From Lachnoclostridium sp. An14 (GTDB taxonomy: Bacteria; Bacillota; Clostridia; Lachnospirales; Lachnospiraceae): a stretch of 64,000 nt of DNA. A model generated the notes under the pieces. It ran no database searches, had not been told where the DNA came from, and worked only from the letters and a program-made list of their open reading frames with translations. Of the stretch, positions 1-9,175 are shown piece by piece. The DNA lies in contig NZ_NFLE01000015.1 of assembly GCF_002160755.1 (NCBI RefSeq), forward strand, positions 1-64,000, in the 5' to 3' direction. Both the position numbers and the translations under genes were made by a program. Numbering within the stretch: position 1 is the stretch's first letter; each line of letters opens with the position of its first letter.

Positions 1-68
1 ACCCCTCAGCGGGCCCACAGAGCCGCCCCCATTTTACGGCCCTCACCACCCCAAAAAGGAGCATCAAC

Positions 69-1460
69 ATGATCGACCCAACAAGACACCGCCAGCTGGA
101 GGAGCTGGATGTCGTTTCCATCTGTGTGGAGATTCTCTCCGACGCGAGAAACGAATTATATATGAATATGAGATTTCTGGACGTGGCGTTAAGCAGCCTC
201 TATTTTCAGGCGGATCCGGCCTGCGCCGGCGTGGGAACGGACGGATATGGCATTTATTACCATCCGGAGTACCTGATGGGATTGTACCGTCGCGGCCGGG
301 TACACGTAAACAGGGCGTATCTTCACATGGTCCTTCACTGCCTGTTCTGCCACATGGACACCAGAGGAAAGCGGGCGGAGGACTACTGGAACCTGGCCTG
401 TGACATTGCCATGGAGTCCATCATAGATGGAATGTATCAGAAGTGCGTCCACATCTCGCCCACACCTTTCCGCCGGGAAATCTATCTGCGGCTGGGAAAG
501 CGGCTGAAGGTGCTGACGGCAGAGGGCATTTACCGGGAACTCCAGGCCATGGAGTTAAACGAGCAGCAGTATATGAGACTAGCGTCCGAGTTTATCGTGG
601 ACGACCACCGCTATTGGAAAGAAGAAAAGCGCAGCCCTAACCAGCAGCCCAGGAAAAATAAATGGGACAAGAACCGGGAGCAGATGCAGACCAATATGGA
701 GACCTTTGCCAAGGAAAATTCTAACGACAACGGAGACCTTCTGGAGCAGGTCCGGGCAGAAAACCGCCAGCGATACGACTACAAACGGTTTCTTCGCAAG
801 TTTGCGGTGCTGAAGGAGGAACTCCAGGCAGATCCCGATTCCTTTGACTACGTGTTCTACACCTACGGATTAGAGCTGTACGGAAATATGCCCCTCATTG
901 AACCCCAGGAGACCAGGGAAGTTTACCGGGTAGAGGATTTTGTGGTGGTGATCGACACCTCCATGTCCTGCTCCGGCGAGCTGGTGCGGCGTTTCCTGGA
1001 GGAAACCTACTCCGTTCTCTGCGAATCGGAGAGCTATTTTACGAAAATAAACGTCCACATCATCCAGTGCGACGAAAAGATACAGGACGACCATGTGGTG
1101 ACCAGCCGGGAGGAAATGGCGGAGTACATGGAGCATTTCACCATCCGCGGCTTTGGCGGGACAGATTTCCGTCCGGCGTTTGAGTATGTGAACGCCCTGA
1201 TCCACATGGGGCGGTTCCACAAGCTGAAGGGCCTCATCTATTTCACCGACGGAGAGGGAATTTTCCCGGTGAAACGGCCGCCCTACGACACTGCATTTGT
1301 GTTTATCAAGGATAATTATACAGATATTTCCGTTCCACCCTGGGCCATCAAGCTGATTCTGGAGCCTGGGGATCTGGAACCGGAGCCGGAGGATGCCCTG
1401 GGCGAGGATTGGGGCGGACAGACGCTCTGGACAGAGGGCGGAGAAAGGGAAATGACATGA
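69..1460 (+). CDS. VWA-like metallopeptidase-domain protein (DUF2201), MoxR partner
   Basis: The 463-residue protein has an N-terminal zincin-like region (about residues 84-97, HMVLHCLFCH, histidines spaced as in DUF2201) and a C-terminal VWA-like domain with a MIDAS-type DTSMS motif near residue 296. No signal peptide or membrane segment is visible, so it should be cytoplasmic. The stop overlaps the start of the MoxR-type ATPase as ATGA, so the two are translationally coupled. Pairs like this (compare RavA/ViaA) are thought to act as ATP-driven chaperones or metal-insertion machines; the client is unknown here. An AAAAAGGAG ribosome binding site supports the start. Family assignment is firm, function is inferred. 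Confidence 0.85.
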   Translation: MIDPTRHRQLEELDVVSICVEILSDARNELYMNMRFLDVALSSLYFQADPACAGVGTDGYGIYYHPEYLMGLYRRGRVHVNRAYLHMVLHCLFCHMDTRGKRAEDYWNLACDIAMESIIDGMYQKCVHISPTPFRREIYLRLGKRLKVLTAEGIYRELQAMELNEQQYMRLASEFIVDDHRYWKEEKRSPNQQPRKNKWDKNREQMQTNMETFAKENSNDNGDLLEQVRAENRQRYDYKRFLRKFAVLKEELQADPDSFDYVFYTYGLELYGNMPLIEPQETREVYRVEDFVVVIDTSMSCSGELVRRFLEETYSVLCESESYFTKINVHIIQCDEKIQDDHVVTSREEMAEYMEHFTIRGFGGTDFRPAFEYVNALIHMGRFHKLKGLIYFTDGEGIFPVKRPPYDTAFVFIKDNYTDISVPPWAIKLILEPGDLEPEPEDALGEDWGGQTLWTEGGEREMT

Positions 1461-2956
1461 ATATCAAACGAGCGAAACAGGAAATCAAAAATACCATTCA
1501 GGCCTATCTGCTGAAGGATGAATTTGGCCGCTACGTGATTCCGGCCATCCGCCAGCGCCCGGTGCTGCTCATCGGCGCTCCCGGCATCGGAAAGACCCAG
1601 GTGATGGAGCAGATTGCCAGAGAATGCGGCGTAGGGCTGGTGGCTTACACCATCACCCATCACACCCGGCAAAGCGCCGTGGGCCTGCCCTTCATCTCCA
1701 AAAAGAAATACGGCGGCCGGGAGTATTCTGTGACCGAGTACACCATGAGCGAGATTGTGGCCTCCATTTACAATAAAATCGAGGAGACCGGCTTAAAGGA
1801 GGGCATCCTTTTCATCGACGAAATCAACTGCGTGTCGGAGACCCTGGCGCCCACCATGCTCCAGTTTCTCCAGTGCAAAACCTTCGGAAACCACAAAATC
1901 CCGGAGGGCTGGCTCATCGCCGCCGCCGGAAACCCGCCGGAGTACAACAAATCCGTCCGGGAATTCGACATCGTCACCCTGGACCGTCTGAAACTCATCC
2001 AGGTGGAGCCGGATTTTGCCGTGTGGAAAGAATATGCCCTGGAGGAGTCCATTCACCCCGCCATCGTCTCCTACTTAAGCGTCAAGGAGCAGAATTTCTG
2101 CCGCATTGAGACTACGGTGGACGGAAAGCTGTTTGCCACCCCCAGAGGCTGGGAGGATTTATCCAGGCTCATCGAGGTCTACGAGCGCCTGGGAATGACG
2201 GTGGACCGGGACGTGATCGTCCAGTACATCCAGTTTCCGGCCATTGCCAAGGACTTTGCCAACTATCTGGAGCTCTACTATAAATATGAGAACGATTACC
2301 AGGTGGACGCCATTCTCCGGGGGCAGATCCGGGAGGAGCTGTGCGAAAAGGTGGCCCGCGCCCCCTTTGACGAGAAACTGAGCGTAATCAGCCTTCTGCT
2401 CACCCGCCTGGGAAATGAGTTTAAGGACGTGTCCGCCCAGGAAAGACATCTGGAGCTGCTCTTAGAAAACTTAAAAACCTACTCCCAGCAGGATGGAAAC
2501 GGGCCGGAGCGCTTGGCGACTGTGTTAGACCATCTGACGGCGGAGCGGGAGGAGAAAAAGAGGGCGGAGCTTTTGAGCCGCCGGGAGGACGAGCGGTATC
2601 TGCGGGCCATAGCCGTTTTGGAGGGCTACGGAAAGGAAATCCGAAACCGGGGCTTGCGGGAAACAGAGGAAACCTGGGACGCCGTAAAGGAGCTGTTTGC
2701 CGCGGAGCGGGAGCGCTATGAGAATCTGTGGGACGAGGCCGGGGAAATGCTGGAACACGGCTTTGACTTCATGGAGGCGGCCTTCGGGGACGGACAGGAA
2801 ATGGTTATCTTCGTCACCAATTTAAACACCAGCTACCACTGCGTTCGGTTTTTACAGGAATACGAATGCGAGCGGTATTATCAGTACAATAAGAAGCTCC
2901 TCTTTGAGGATCGGGAGGGAGAGCTTCGGAAACGGATCTCCGCGGTGCTAGACTGA
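1457..2956 (+). CDS. MoxR-family AAA+ ATPase
   Basis: This 499-residue AAA+ protein has Walker A GAPGIGKT near residues 40-47 and Walker B LFIDEIN near 117-123, followed by a long charged helical C-terminal region. The ATG at 1457 overlaps the upstream stop and fits the family N-terminus; an in-frame start at 1409 would only add residues read through the upstream gene. MoxR ATPases work with VWA proteins, here the gene immediately before it, probably remodelling or maturing a protein complex. The next genes encode a zinc-ribbon protein and a metallo-beta-lactamase-fold protein, possible clients or accessories. Confidence 0.9.
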   Translation: MNIKRAKQEIKNTIQAYLLKDEFGRYVIPAIRQRPVLLIGAPGIGKTQVMEQIARECGVGLVAYTITHHTRQSAVGLPFISKKKYGGREYSVTEYTMSEIVASIYNKIEETGLKEGILFIDEINCVSETLAPTMLQFLQCKTFGNHKIPEGWLIAAAGNPPEYNKSVREFDIVTLDRLKLIQVEPDFAVWKEYALEESIHPAIVSYLSVKEQNFCRIETTVDGKLFATPRGWEDLSRLIEVYERLGMTVDRDVIVQYIQFPAIAKDFANYLELYYKYENDYQVDAILRGQIREELCEKVARAPFDEKLSVISLLLTRLGNEFKDVSAQERHLELLLENLKTYSQQDGNGPERLATVLDHLTAEREEKKRAELLSRREDERYLRAIAVLEGYGKEIRNRGLRETEETWDAVKELFAAERERYENLWDEAGEMLEHGFDFMEAAFGDGQEMVIFVTNLNTSYHCVRFLQEYECERYYQYNKKLLFEDREGELRKRISAVLD

Positions 2957-2984
2957 CCTGCGGCGAACCGGAAGGAGGAGGACT

Positions 2985-3728
2985 ATGATATTTATTGGAG
3001 GAATTGGCCACGGACAGAAGGAAATCCCCTACGGCCAGCCGGCGGCGCTCTGCGCCATCTGCGGCGGCTACGGGAGATACCAGGTGATCATGGCCTATAC
3101 GTATTTCAGCTTTTTCTTTATCCCGCTGTTTAAATGGAACCGGCGGTATTACGTGAAAACCACCTGCTGCGGCTCCCTCTACGAGCTGGACCCGGAGGTG
3201 GGAAAGGCGCTGGCGAGGGGAGAACAGATGGAGATCCGCCAGGAGCATCTCCACCTGCTGCAGCGCAGCGGCCAGAATTTCCGCGGAGAGTACGGCTACG
3301 GCGGAAATACCGGCAGCCCCTACGCCGGAACTGCGGGAACCGCCGGAGCAGGAAACAGCACAAATGAAACTGGCGGCTCCGTCATCTCCGCCCAGTACCC
3401 GGATCCCAATGGGGAAAATGGAGGGGAAATGCCTCCGGCGGCATTTGGCGGCGGCGTCCCTGACGGAACCGCTCCGAACGAAACCGGTGTCCCCGGCGCC
3501 CGCGACAATGTTCCCACACCCCAGGCCGGCCCGGCGCCCCAGGGAAATTCCCCTGTGTTCCCCGGCGCCCCTGACGCCCGCGCCCTGAAAGCCATCTACG
3601 GCGAAAATTTCCGGATGCGTTCCTGCCCCAGCTGCGGCTACCAGTTCATTGACCAGGAAAAAGAGTTTGTATTCTGTCCGAAGTGCGGAAACTCCCTGGA
3701 GAGGAAAAAACAGGAGGAGGAATCATGA
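2985..3728 (+). CDS. Double zinc-ribbon protein with Gly/Pro-rich linker
   Basis: A 247-residue protein. The N-terminal 90 residues match the zinc-ribbon family with CAICGG followed by the aromatic FSFFFIPLFKW stretch, YYVKTTCC and YELD. A low-complexity Gly/Pro/Asn/Ala linker (about 105-200) joins it to a second ribbon near the C-terminus, CPSCG then CPKCG. The aromatic stretch may be buried or membrane-facing. The gene starts 28 bases after the MoxR ATPase and its stop overlaps the next start as ATGA, so it belongs to the same operon. Specific function is unknown. Confidence 0.75.
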   Translation: MIFIGGIGHGQKEIPYGQPAALCAICGGYGRYQVIMAYTYFSFFFIPLFKWNRRYYVKTTCCGSLYELDPEVGKALARGEQMEIRQEHLHLLQRSGQNFRGEYGYGGNTGSPYAGTAGTAGAGNSTNETGGSVISAQYPDPNGENGGEMPPAAFGGGVPDGTAPNETGVPGARDNVPTPQAGPAPQGNSPVFPGAPDARALKAIYGENFRMRSCPSCGYQFIDQEKEFVFCPKCGNSLERKKQEEES

Positions 3729-4507
3729 CCATCACTTACATCCACCACAGCGGCTTTCTGGCAGAACTGCCCCAGGCCAGCCTGCTGTTTGACTATTACA
3801 CCGGTGACCTGCCCCAGGCGGACGGGGAAAAGCCCCTGTTTGTCTTCGCCAGCCACCGCCACGGAGACCATTTTTCCGAGGCCATTTTCCACCTTCCGGA
3901 TCGTTTTAAAGACGTCCGCTACGTGATTTCCAATGACATCTGGGAGCGGCGGGTGCCCGCGGAAAAGCGGCAGAAGGCCTTATTTCTGGCTCCTGGCGAG
4001 GAGCGGGACATCGAGCTTTCCGGAAAACCGGAGGCCGCGGGCATTTCCGGCCAGCCGGAGACAGAGCCGGCCGCCGTTTCTCCCGTCCTTCGCGTCCACA
4101 CCTTCCGCTCCACCGACGAGGGCGTGGCCTTTCTCGTGGACTGCGGCGGGACGGTGATCTACCACGCGGGAGATTTAAACAACTGGACCTGGAAAGGGGA
4201 ACCGGATTCCTGGAACCATTCCATGGCGGCAAATTACCACCGGGAGCTGAAAAAAATCCGGGAGGTTTTGGACGGCTGGGGGAAGGAGATCGACATCGCC
4301 TTCGTGCCTTTGGACGGCCGCCTGGAAGAAAATTTTTACCTGGGACTGGATGATTTCATGAGACAGGTGGGGGCGAAACGCGTATTTCCCATGCACTGCT
4401 GGGACGATTACAGTGTGATTGGAGCATTAAAATCCATGCCGGAGAGCGAGCCTTACCGGGAGCGGATTGTGAGGATAACGGGAGACGGGGACAGCTTTGA
4501 GCTGTGA
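3725..4507 (+). CDS. Metallo-beta-lactamase fold hydrolase (UlaG-like)
   Basis: The 260-residue protein opens with ITYIHHSGFLAEL, the N-terminal strand of UlaG/YtnP-type MBL proteins, and carries the metal site HRHGDH, a later HAGD and a terminal MHCWDD histidine, so a dinuclear zinc centre looks intact. ATG at 3725 overlaps the previous stop; a start 42 bases upstream would lie inside the zinc-ribbon gene. It is the last gene of the MoxR cassette. Substrate is unknown; it is probably a cytoplasmic hydrolase. Confidence 0.8.
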   Translation: MTITYIHHSGFLAELPQASLLFDYYTGDLPQADGEKPLFVFASHRHGDHFSEAIFHLPDRFKDVRYVISNDIWERRVPAEKRQKALFLAPGEERDIELSGKPEAAGISGQPETEPAAVSPVLRVHTFRSTDEGVAFLVDCGGTVIYHAGDLNNWTWKGEPDSWNHSMAANYHRELKKIREVLDGWGKEIDIAFVPLDGRLEENFYLGLDDFMRQVGAKRVFPMHCWDDYSVIGALKSMPESEPYRERIVRITGDGDSFEL

Positions 4508-4619
4508 CGCCGCCGGCGCTGCCGGAACCCCCGTTTATCATACAGGAAAAACCATAGCTAAAATCATAGCCAGGAAACGTGAAAACGGCCAAGGGCCGTC
4601 TGCGGAAAGGAGAATTCAC

Positions 4620-5900
4620 ATGATTTTAATCAAAGGAAGTAAAGCGGTAGACCCGAAAACGGGGACGGAGCGGATTGCGGACGTTCTCATCAAGGATGGA
4701 AAGATCGCGAAAATCGCCGGTCACATCGAGCCGGAAGGGGAGATGACCGTCATCCGCGCCGCCGGGCTCACGCTCGCCCCCGGACTCATTGACGTGCACG
4801 TACATTTCCGGGATCCCGGCCTCACCTACAAAGAGGACATCCAGACCGGCGCCGCCGCTGCCAAACGGGGCGGCTACACCACCGTGATCACCATGGCGAA
4901 CACCAAACCGGCGGCGGACACCCCGGAGACGGTGTCCTACATCCTGGAGGAGGGAAAAAAGACCGGCATCCACGTACTCCCCGCCGCCGCTGTGAGCAAG
5001 GGCTTAAAGGGAGAGGAAATGACCGACATGGAGGCATTAAAGGAGGCAGGAGCCGTGGGGTTCACCGATGACGGAATCCCGCTGATGGACGGAAAGCTGG
5101 TGATGGAGGCTATGGAGACGGCCGCCCGCCTGGACGTTCCCTTAAGCTTCCACGAGGAAGACCCCTGTTTCATCCGGGAAAACGGCATTAACCACGGCAA
5201 AGTTTCCGAGAAACTGGGGATCTACGGCTCCCCGGCGGTGGCAGAGGACAGCCTGGTGGCCAGAGACTGCATGATCGCCCTCCACACGGGAGCCTCCGTA
5301 AACATCCAGCACATCAGCTCTGCCAAATCCGTGGCCATGGTGCGGGCCGCCAAAAAGATGGGGGCCGACGTGTGGGCGGAGGTGACGCCCCACCATTTCA
5401 CCCTGACGGAGGACGCCGTGACGGAGTACGGCACCCTGGCGAAGATGAATCCGCCCCTGCGCACGGAGGCAGACCGGAGAGCGCTCATCGAGGGCTTAAA
5501 GGACGGCACCATTGACATGATCGCCACGGATCACGCCCCACACAGCGCGGAGGAAAAGGAAAAGCCTTTGACGCAGGCCCCCAGCGGCATTATCGGACTG
5601 GAGACGGCCCTGGCCTTAGGGATCACCCAGCTGGTGAGAACGGGCGAGCTGACCATCGCCCAGCTCATGGAAAAAATGAGTTTCAACCCCGCCTGCCTCT
5701 ACCGCCTGGATAAGGGCTGGCTGACGGAGGGCGAGGACGCCGACCTGGTGCTGTTTGACGAGAACGAGGAGTGGACCGTGGGAAACTACGCCTCCAAGGC
5801 CTCCAACTGTCCCTTTACCGGCTGGAAACTCTATGGAAAGGTGAAATACACTATCTGTGACGGGGAGATTGTATATGAAGATGAAAGCGCTGCTCATTGA
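4620..5900 (+). CDS. pyrC: Dihydroorotase
   Basis: This 426-residue class I dihydroorotase catalyses reversible cyclisation of N-carbamoyl-L-aspartate to dihydroorotate in pyrimidine synthesis. Zinc-ligand motif DVHVHFRDPG, the substrate-binding ANTKPA segment and the catalytic ATDHAPHS motif are all present. The start is set by GGAAAGGAG nine bases before ATG 4620; the longer frame beginning at 4497 overlaps the preceding gene and adds nothing like the family. The 3' end overlaps the YjjG-like nucleotidase by about 26 bases. Confidence 0.95.
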   Translation: MILIKGSKAVDPKTGTERIADVLIKDGKIAKIAGHIEPEGEMTVIRAAGLTLAPGLIDVHVHFRDPGLTYKEDIQTGAAAAKRGGYTTVITMANTKPAADTPETVSYILEEGKKTGIHVLPAAAVSKGLKGEEMTDMEALKEAGAVGFTDDGIPLMDGKLVMEAMETAARLDVPLSFHEEDPCFIRENGINHGKVSEKLGIYGSPAVAEDSLVARDCMIALHTGASVNIQHISSAKSVAMVRAAKKMGADVWAEVTPHHFTLTEDAVTEYGTLAKMNPPLRTEADRRALIEGLKDGTIDMIATDHAPHSAEEKEKPLTQAPSGIIGLETALALGITQLVRTGELTIAQLMEKMSFNPACLYRLDKGWLTEGEDADLVLFDENEEWTVGNYASKASNCPFTGWKLYGKVKYTICDGEIVYEDESAAH

Positions 5901-6564
5901 CATTGACGGCACGCTGTTGGATTTCCGGCAGGCGGAAATCCGGGGGATCAGCGCCGTTCTGGAGCACTACGGAATCGCGCCTGACGGGGAAAAAACGAAA
6001 CGGTATCACGACTTAAACCAGCGTTTCTGGCAGAAGTATGAGCGGGGAGAGATCACCAGGAGGGAGATCGGCATTCTGCGCTATCCGGCGTACTTTGAGG
6101 AGCTGGGCCTGGATGTGAAGGTGGATCCGGCAGTCTGCGAGCGCCTTTATGAGGGGGCGGTGGAAGGCCTTCTGATCGTCATCGACGGGGCGGAGGAAAT
6201 GCTTCGCTACTTGTCGTCCAGATACCTTCTCTACGCCGCCTCCAACGGCTACTCCAAGATGCAGCGGGACCGGCTTGAGAGGGCCGGCCTGCTCCCCTAT
6301 TTTCGGGATCTGTTCATCTCCGAGGACACAGGCAGCCAGAAACCTCAGAAGGAGTATTTTGACTACTGCTTTGCCAGGATGCCCCAGGACATCCACCGGG
6401 ACGAGGTGATGATCATCGGCGACGGGCTGAGCTCCGATATGGCCGGAGGAAACCGCGCCGGCATCCATACCTGCTGGTACAACGCCTACGGCGAAACCAA
6501 CGAGGCGGGAGTTTCCATTGACGTGGAAATCCACTCCCTGGAGGAGATTCCAAAAATTTTATAA
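5875..6564 (+). CDS. HAD-family nucleotidase, YjjG-like
   Basis: A HAD phosphatase of about 229 residues with motif I DIDGTL, motif II SNGY, a motif III lysine in GSQKPQKEYFDYCF and motif IV GDGLSSD. The motif III context resembles YjjG, a house-cleaning pyrimidine nucleotidase. The start overlaps the end of pyrC (ATG 5875 or 5881), so the two are co-translated, which fits a role in pyrimidine nucleotide turnover. Substrate specificity is inferred from family and neighbour. Confidence 0.8.
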   Translation: MKMKALLIDIDGTLLDFRQAEIRGISAVLEHYGIAPDGEKTKRYHDLNQRFWQKYERGEITRREIGILRYPAYFEELGLDVKVDPAVCERLYEGAVEGLLIVIDGAEEMLRYLSSRYLLYAASNGYSKMQRDRLERAGLLPYFRDLFISEDTGSQKPQKEYFDYCFARMPQDIHRDEVMIIGDGLSSDMAGGNRAGIHTCWYNAYGETNEAGVSIDVEIHSLEEIPKIL

Positions 6565-6581
6565 TTCTCATGAATTTCTGC

Positions 6582-6614
6582 TTTACAAAAACACTTTAGT
6601 ATGCTACCATGGTA
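6582..6614 (+). promoter_or_regulatory. Promoter of amino acid ABC operon with palindrome over the -10
   Basis: TTTACA (6582-6587), a 17-base spacer and TACCAT (6605-6610) form a plausible sigma-70 type promoter. The -10 is part of a perfect 10-bp palindrome, TACCATGGTA (6605-6614), where a repressor could sit. No cognate regulator is encoded nearby. Confidence 0.5.
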
Positions 6615-6639
6615 ACACAAAAACAAAAAGGAAAGCAGC

Positions 6640-6674
6640 GGCCTGGTGGGGGAAACTGATTTTCAGTCCAGGCC
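6640..6674 (+). promoter_or_regulatory. Leader hairpin before the solute-binding protein gene
   Basis: GGCCTGG (6640-6646) pairs with CCAGGCC (6668-6674) and, inside it, ACTGA (6655-6659) pairs with TCAGT (6663-6667), leaving a G-rich bulge on the 5' side. No T-run follows, so it is not a simple terminator; it may stabilise the transcript or bind a regulator. Confidence 0.4.
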
Positions 6675-6695
6675 ATTTATGAGGAGGATAAGATT

Positions 6696-7580
6696 ATGAA
6701 GAAAAAAGTGGTTGCAGCAGCGGTGATGATGGCGGCAGTGATGGCCGCGGCGGGCTGCGGAAATGGTTCCACAGGTAGCACGACGGCGGCGGACACCACG
6801 GCAGCCGACACGGCGGCGGATACGGAGGCCGCAGAGGAGGAGAGCTCCGAGGAGACGGACGGCCAGGAGGCGGAGGCCGCGGCGGACGGCACCTTTGTGG
6901 TAGGCTTTGACGCGGATCTTCCGCCTATGGGATTTAAGGCTGAGGACGGCTCCTACACCGGCTTTGACCTGGATCTGGCAAAGGAAGTGGCAAATCGTCT
7001 GGGGCTGGAGTTTGTGGCCCAGCCGATTCTGTGGGACGCCAAGGATATGGAGTTGGACAACGGCACCATCGACTGCGTATGGAATGGCTTTACCATCACC
7101 GGCCGTGAGGATCAGTACACCTGGACAGACCCGTATATGGATAACGCTCAGGTATTTGTAGTGATGGCGGATTCGGGCATTTCCAGCCTGGAGGATCTGG
7201 CGGGAAAGGTCGTGGAGGTGCAGGTGGATTCCGCGGCGGAGACGGCGTTAAATGAGATGACGGACTTAAAGGCCAGCCTTGGCAGCGTGGAGACGACGCC
7301 GAACTATAACCAGGCCATCATGGATCTGGAGATGGGCGCCGTGGACGCGGTGGGAATGGACAGCGTGGTAGCGAACTACCTGCTGACTCAGAGAGGAACG
7401 GACGCGGTGATTTTAGACGACGCCCTTTCTTCCGAGGAGTACGCCGTAGGCTTTAAATTAGGAAACACGGAGCTGCGGGACCAGGTACAGGCAGCTTTGG
7501 AGGAGATGGCCGCCGACGGCACCATGGCAGAGATTTCTGAGGAGTGGTTCGGCAGCGACATCACCACCATCGGAAAATAA
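6696..7580 (+). CDS. Amino acid ABC transporter substrate-binding lipoprotein
   Basis: A 294-residue family 3 solute-binding protein. It has a signal peptide with lipobox AAAGC (Cys near residue 21), an Ala/Thr/Glu-rich spacer to about residue 65, then the SBP_bac_3 core (VVGFDADLPPMGF, YTGFDLDLAKEVA). It should be lipid-anchored outside the membrane and capture a polar amino acid for the permease and ATPase that follow. The exact ligand cannot be read from the sequence. Confidence 0.9.
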   Translation: MKKKVVAAAVMMAAVMAAAGCGNGSTGSTTAADTTAADTAADTEAAEEESSEETDGQEAEAAADGTFVVGFDADLPPMGFKAEDGSYTGFDLDLAKEVANRLGLEFVAQPILWDAKDMELDNGTIDCVWNGFTITGREDQYTWTDPYMDNAQVFVVMADSGISSLEDLAGKVVEVQVDSAAETALNEMTDLKASLGSVETTPNYNQAIMDLEMGAVDAVGMDSVVANYLLTQRGTDAVILDDALSSEEYAVGFKLGNTELRDQVQAALEEMAADGTMAEISEEWFGSDITTIGK

Positions 7581-7616
7581 TCTGGAACCTGACAATAAAA
7601 GAAAAAGCAGACAGAT

Positions 7617-7637
7617 AGGCGGCCCATGGAGCCGCCT
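7617..7637 (+). promoter_or_regulatory. Intercistronic hairpin between binding protein and permease
   Basis: AGGCGGC (7617-7623) and GCCGCCT (7631-7637) form a 7-bp GC-rich stem with a 7-base loop, with no T-run after it. Such hairpins often protect the upstream message or reduce read-through, giving more binding protein than permease. Confidence 0.5.
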
Positions 7638-7663
7638 GTCCGTGTGACAGGGAGATTTAATTT

Positions 7664-8338
7664 ATGGAACAGACAATGAACTGGTTTGCGGAGATGGCCG
7701 CCATGCTGCCCCAGCTGTTTGACGGAATGATGGTGACGGTGCAGATATTTGTGGTGACGCTGGTATTCTCCCTGCCTCTGGGGCTGTTGGTATCCTTTGG
7801 AAGAATGGCGAAAAATCCGGTGATCCGCTGGATTACCAAGGCGTACATTTCCGTTATGCGGGGAACGCCGCTCATGCTTCAGCTCTTTATCGTATATTTT
7901 GGGCCGTACTACATTTTCGGCATCCGCGTTACGAACGACTACCGGCTTTGGGCTGTATTTATCGGCTTTGTGGTCAATTACGCGGCGTATTTCGCGGAAA
8001 TCTACCGCAGCGGCATCCAGTCCATGCCCGCCGGGCAGTACGAGGCGGCAAAGCTTTTGGGCTACAGCCGTTTTCAGACCTTTTTCAAGATCATTTTCCC
8101 TCAGGTGGTGAAACGCATTCTGCCGTCCGTCACCAACGAGGTGATCACTCTTGTAAAAGACACGTCGCTGGCGTTTACCATCAGCGTGATTGAAATGTTC
8201 ACCGTCGCCAAGCAGCTGGCGTCCGCTCAGGCGGCAATGACGCCGTTCGTGGCCGCGGGGATTTTCTATTATGTGTTCAACCTGCTGGTGGCCCTGGTGA
8301 TGGAGCATTTTGAAAAGAAACTGTCATACTATCAATAG
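7664..8338 (+). CDS. Amino acid ABC transporter permease (HisM/GlnP type)
   Basis: A 224-residue integral membrane permease of the polar amino acid uptake family. It shows the motif [10 protein letters not shown] after the first helices and the EAA-loop region [29 protein letters not shown] split by variable residues, which contacts the ATPase. Length is normal. It lies between the binding protein and the ATPase in one operon. Confidence 0.92.
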   Translation: MEQTMNWFAEMAAMLPQLFDGMMVTVQIFVVTLVFSLPLGLLVSFGRMAKNPVIRWITKAYISVMRGTPLMLQLFIVYFGPYYIFGIRVTNDYRLWAVFIGFVVNYAAYFAEIYRSGIQSMPAGQYEAAKLLGYSRFQTFFKIIFPQVVKRILPSVTNEVITLVKDTSLAFTISVIEMFTVAKQLASAQAAMTPFVAAGIFYYVFNLLVALVMEHFEKKLSYYQ

Positions 8339-8348
8339 GAGGCCGGAT

Positions 8349-9122
8349 ATGTATCTGCTGGAAATGAAACACATTCAGAAAAAATTTGAGAATCTTCCGG
8401 TGTTGAAGGACATTTCCCTGTCCGTGTCAGAGGGGGAAATCGTCTCCATCATCGGCCCGTCCGGCTCCGGAAAATCCACGCTGCTGCGGTGCGCCACCAT
8501 GCTGGAGACCATTGACAGCGGCGAGATCGCGTATCTGGGGGAAAAAGCCGCCTGGACAGACGCAGGAAACGGCCGCGCCGTCTACGCCAAACGGGATAAA
8601 CTGAAGGAGATTCAGAAAAGCTATGGCCTGGTGTTCCAGAGCTTTAACCTGTTCCCCCATTTTTCCGTGATTAAGAACATCACCGACGCGCCCATACACG
8701 TACAGAAAAAGAGCAGAGAGGACGCGTACCGGGAAGGCATGGAGCTGTTGAAAAAGATGGGGCTGGAGGATAAGGCGGACGCCTATCCCTGTCAGCTGTC
8801 CGGCGGCCAGTGCCAGAGAGTGGCCATCGCCCGTGCCCTGGCCTTAAGCCCCAAGGTGCTGTTTTTTGACGAGCCCACCTCCGCCCTGGATCCTGAGCTC
8901 ACCGGTGAGGTGCTGAAGGTGATCCGCTCTTTGGCGGATCTGGACATCACCATGGTGATTGTGACCCACGAGATGGCCTTTGCCAGGGACATCTCCGACC
9001 GGGTGATTTTCATGGCGGACGGCGTCATCGTGGAGGAAGGGGCGCCGGAGGCGGTATTTTCCTCTGCCAACGAGAGAACCCAGGCGTTTCTTGGACGGTA
9101 TGGGGAGATGTTGGGGAAGTAA
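8349..9122 (+). CDS. Amino acid ABC transporter ATP-binding protein (GlnQ/HisP type)
   Basis: A 257-residue ABC ATPase with Walker [11 protein letters not shown]-loop [11 protein letters not shown], signature [15 protein letters not shown], Walker [13 protein letters not shown] and H-loop VTHE. The FNLFPH segment is typical of polar amino acid importers. A short insertion between Walker A and the Q-loop (about residues 65-95) is seen in some clostridial members. ATG 8349 follows AGGAGG at the end of the permease; the longer frame from 8310 overlaps the permease. Confidence 0.93.
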   Translation: MYLLEMKHIQKKFENLPVLKDISLSVSEGEIVSIIGPSGSGKSTLLRCATMLETIDSGEIAYLGEKAAWTDAGNGRAVYAKRDKLKEIQKSYGLVFQSFNLFPHFSVIKNITDAPIHVQKKSREDAYREGMELLKKMGLEDKADAYPCQLSGGQCQRVAIARALALSPKVLFFDEPTSALDPELTGEVLKVIRSLADLDITMVIVTHEMAFARDISDRVIFMADGVIVEEGAPEAVFSSANERTQAFLGRYGEMLGK

Positions 9123-9147
9123 ACGATCTGGAAATGAAGGTTTGTGT

Positions 9148-9175
9148 GCCGGCCCGGCGGGGCCGGCTTATTCTT
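9148..9175 (+). terminator. Terminator of the amino acid ABC operon
   Basis: GCCGGCCC (9148-9155), loop GGCG and GGGCCGGC (9160-9167), followed by TTATTCTTATTT. It lies 26 bases after the ATPase stop. Confidence 0.75.

Noticed and set aside
4497-4619. N-terminal extension of dihydroorotase
   Set aside because: The extra 41 residues overlap the previous gene and do not resemble the family, and a good ribosome binding site precedes ATG 4620.
7388-8308. 306-residue minus-strand open frame
   Set aside because: Antisense to the amino acid ABC permease, His/Arg-rich, no recognisable domain.
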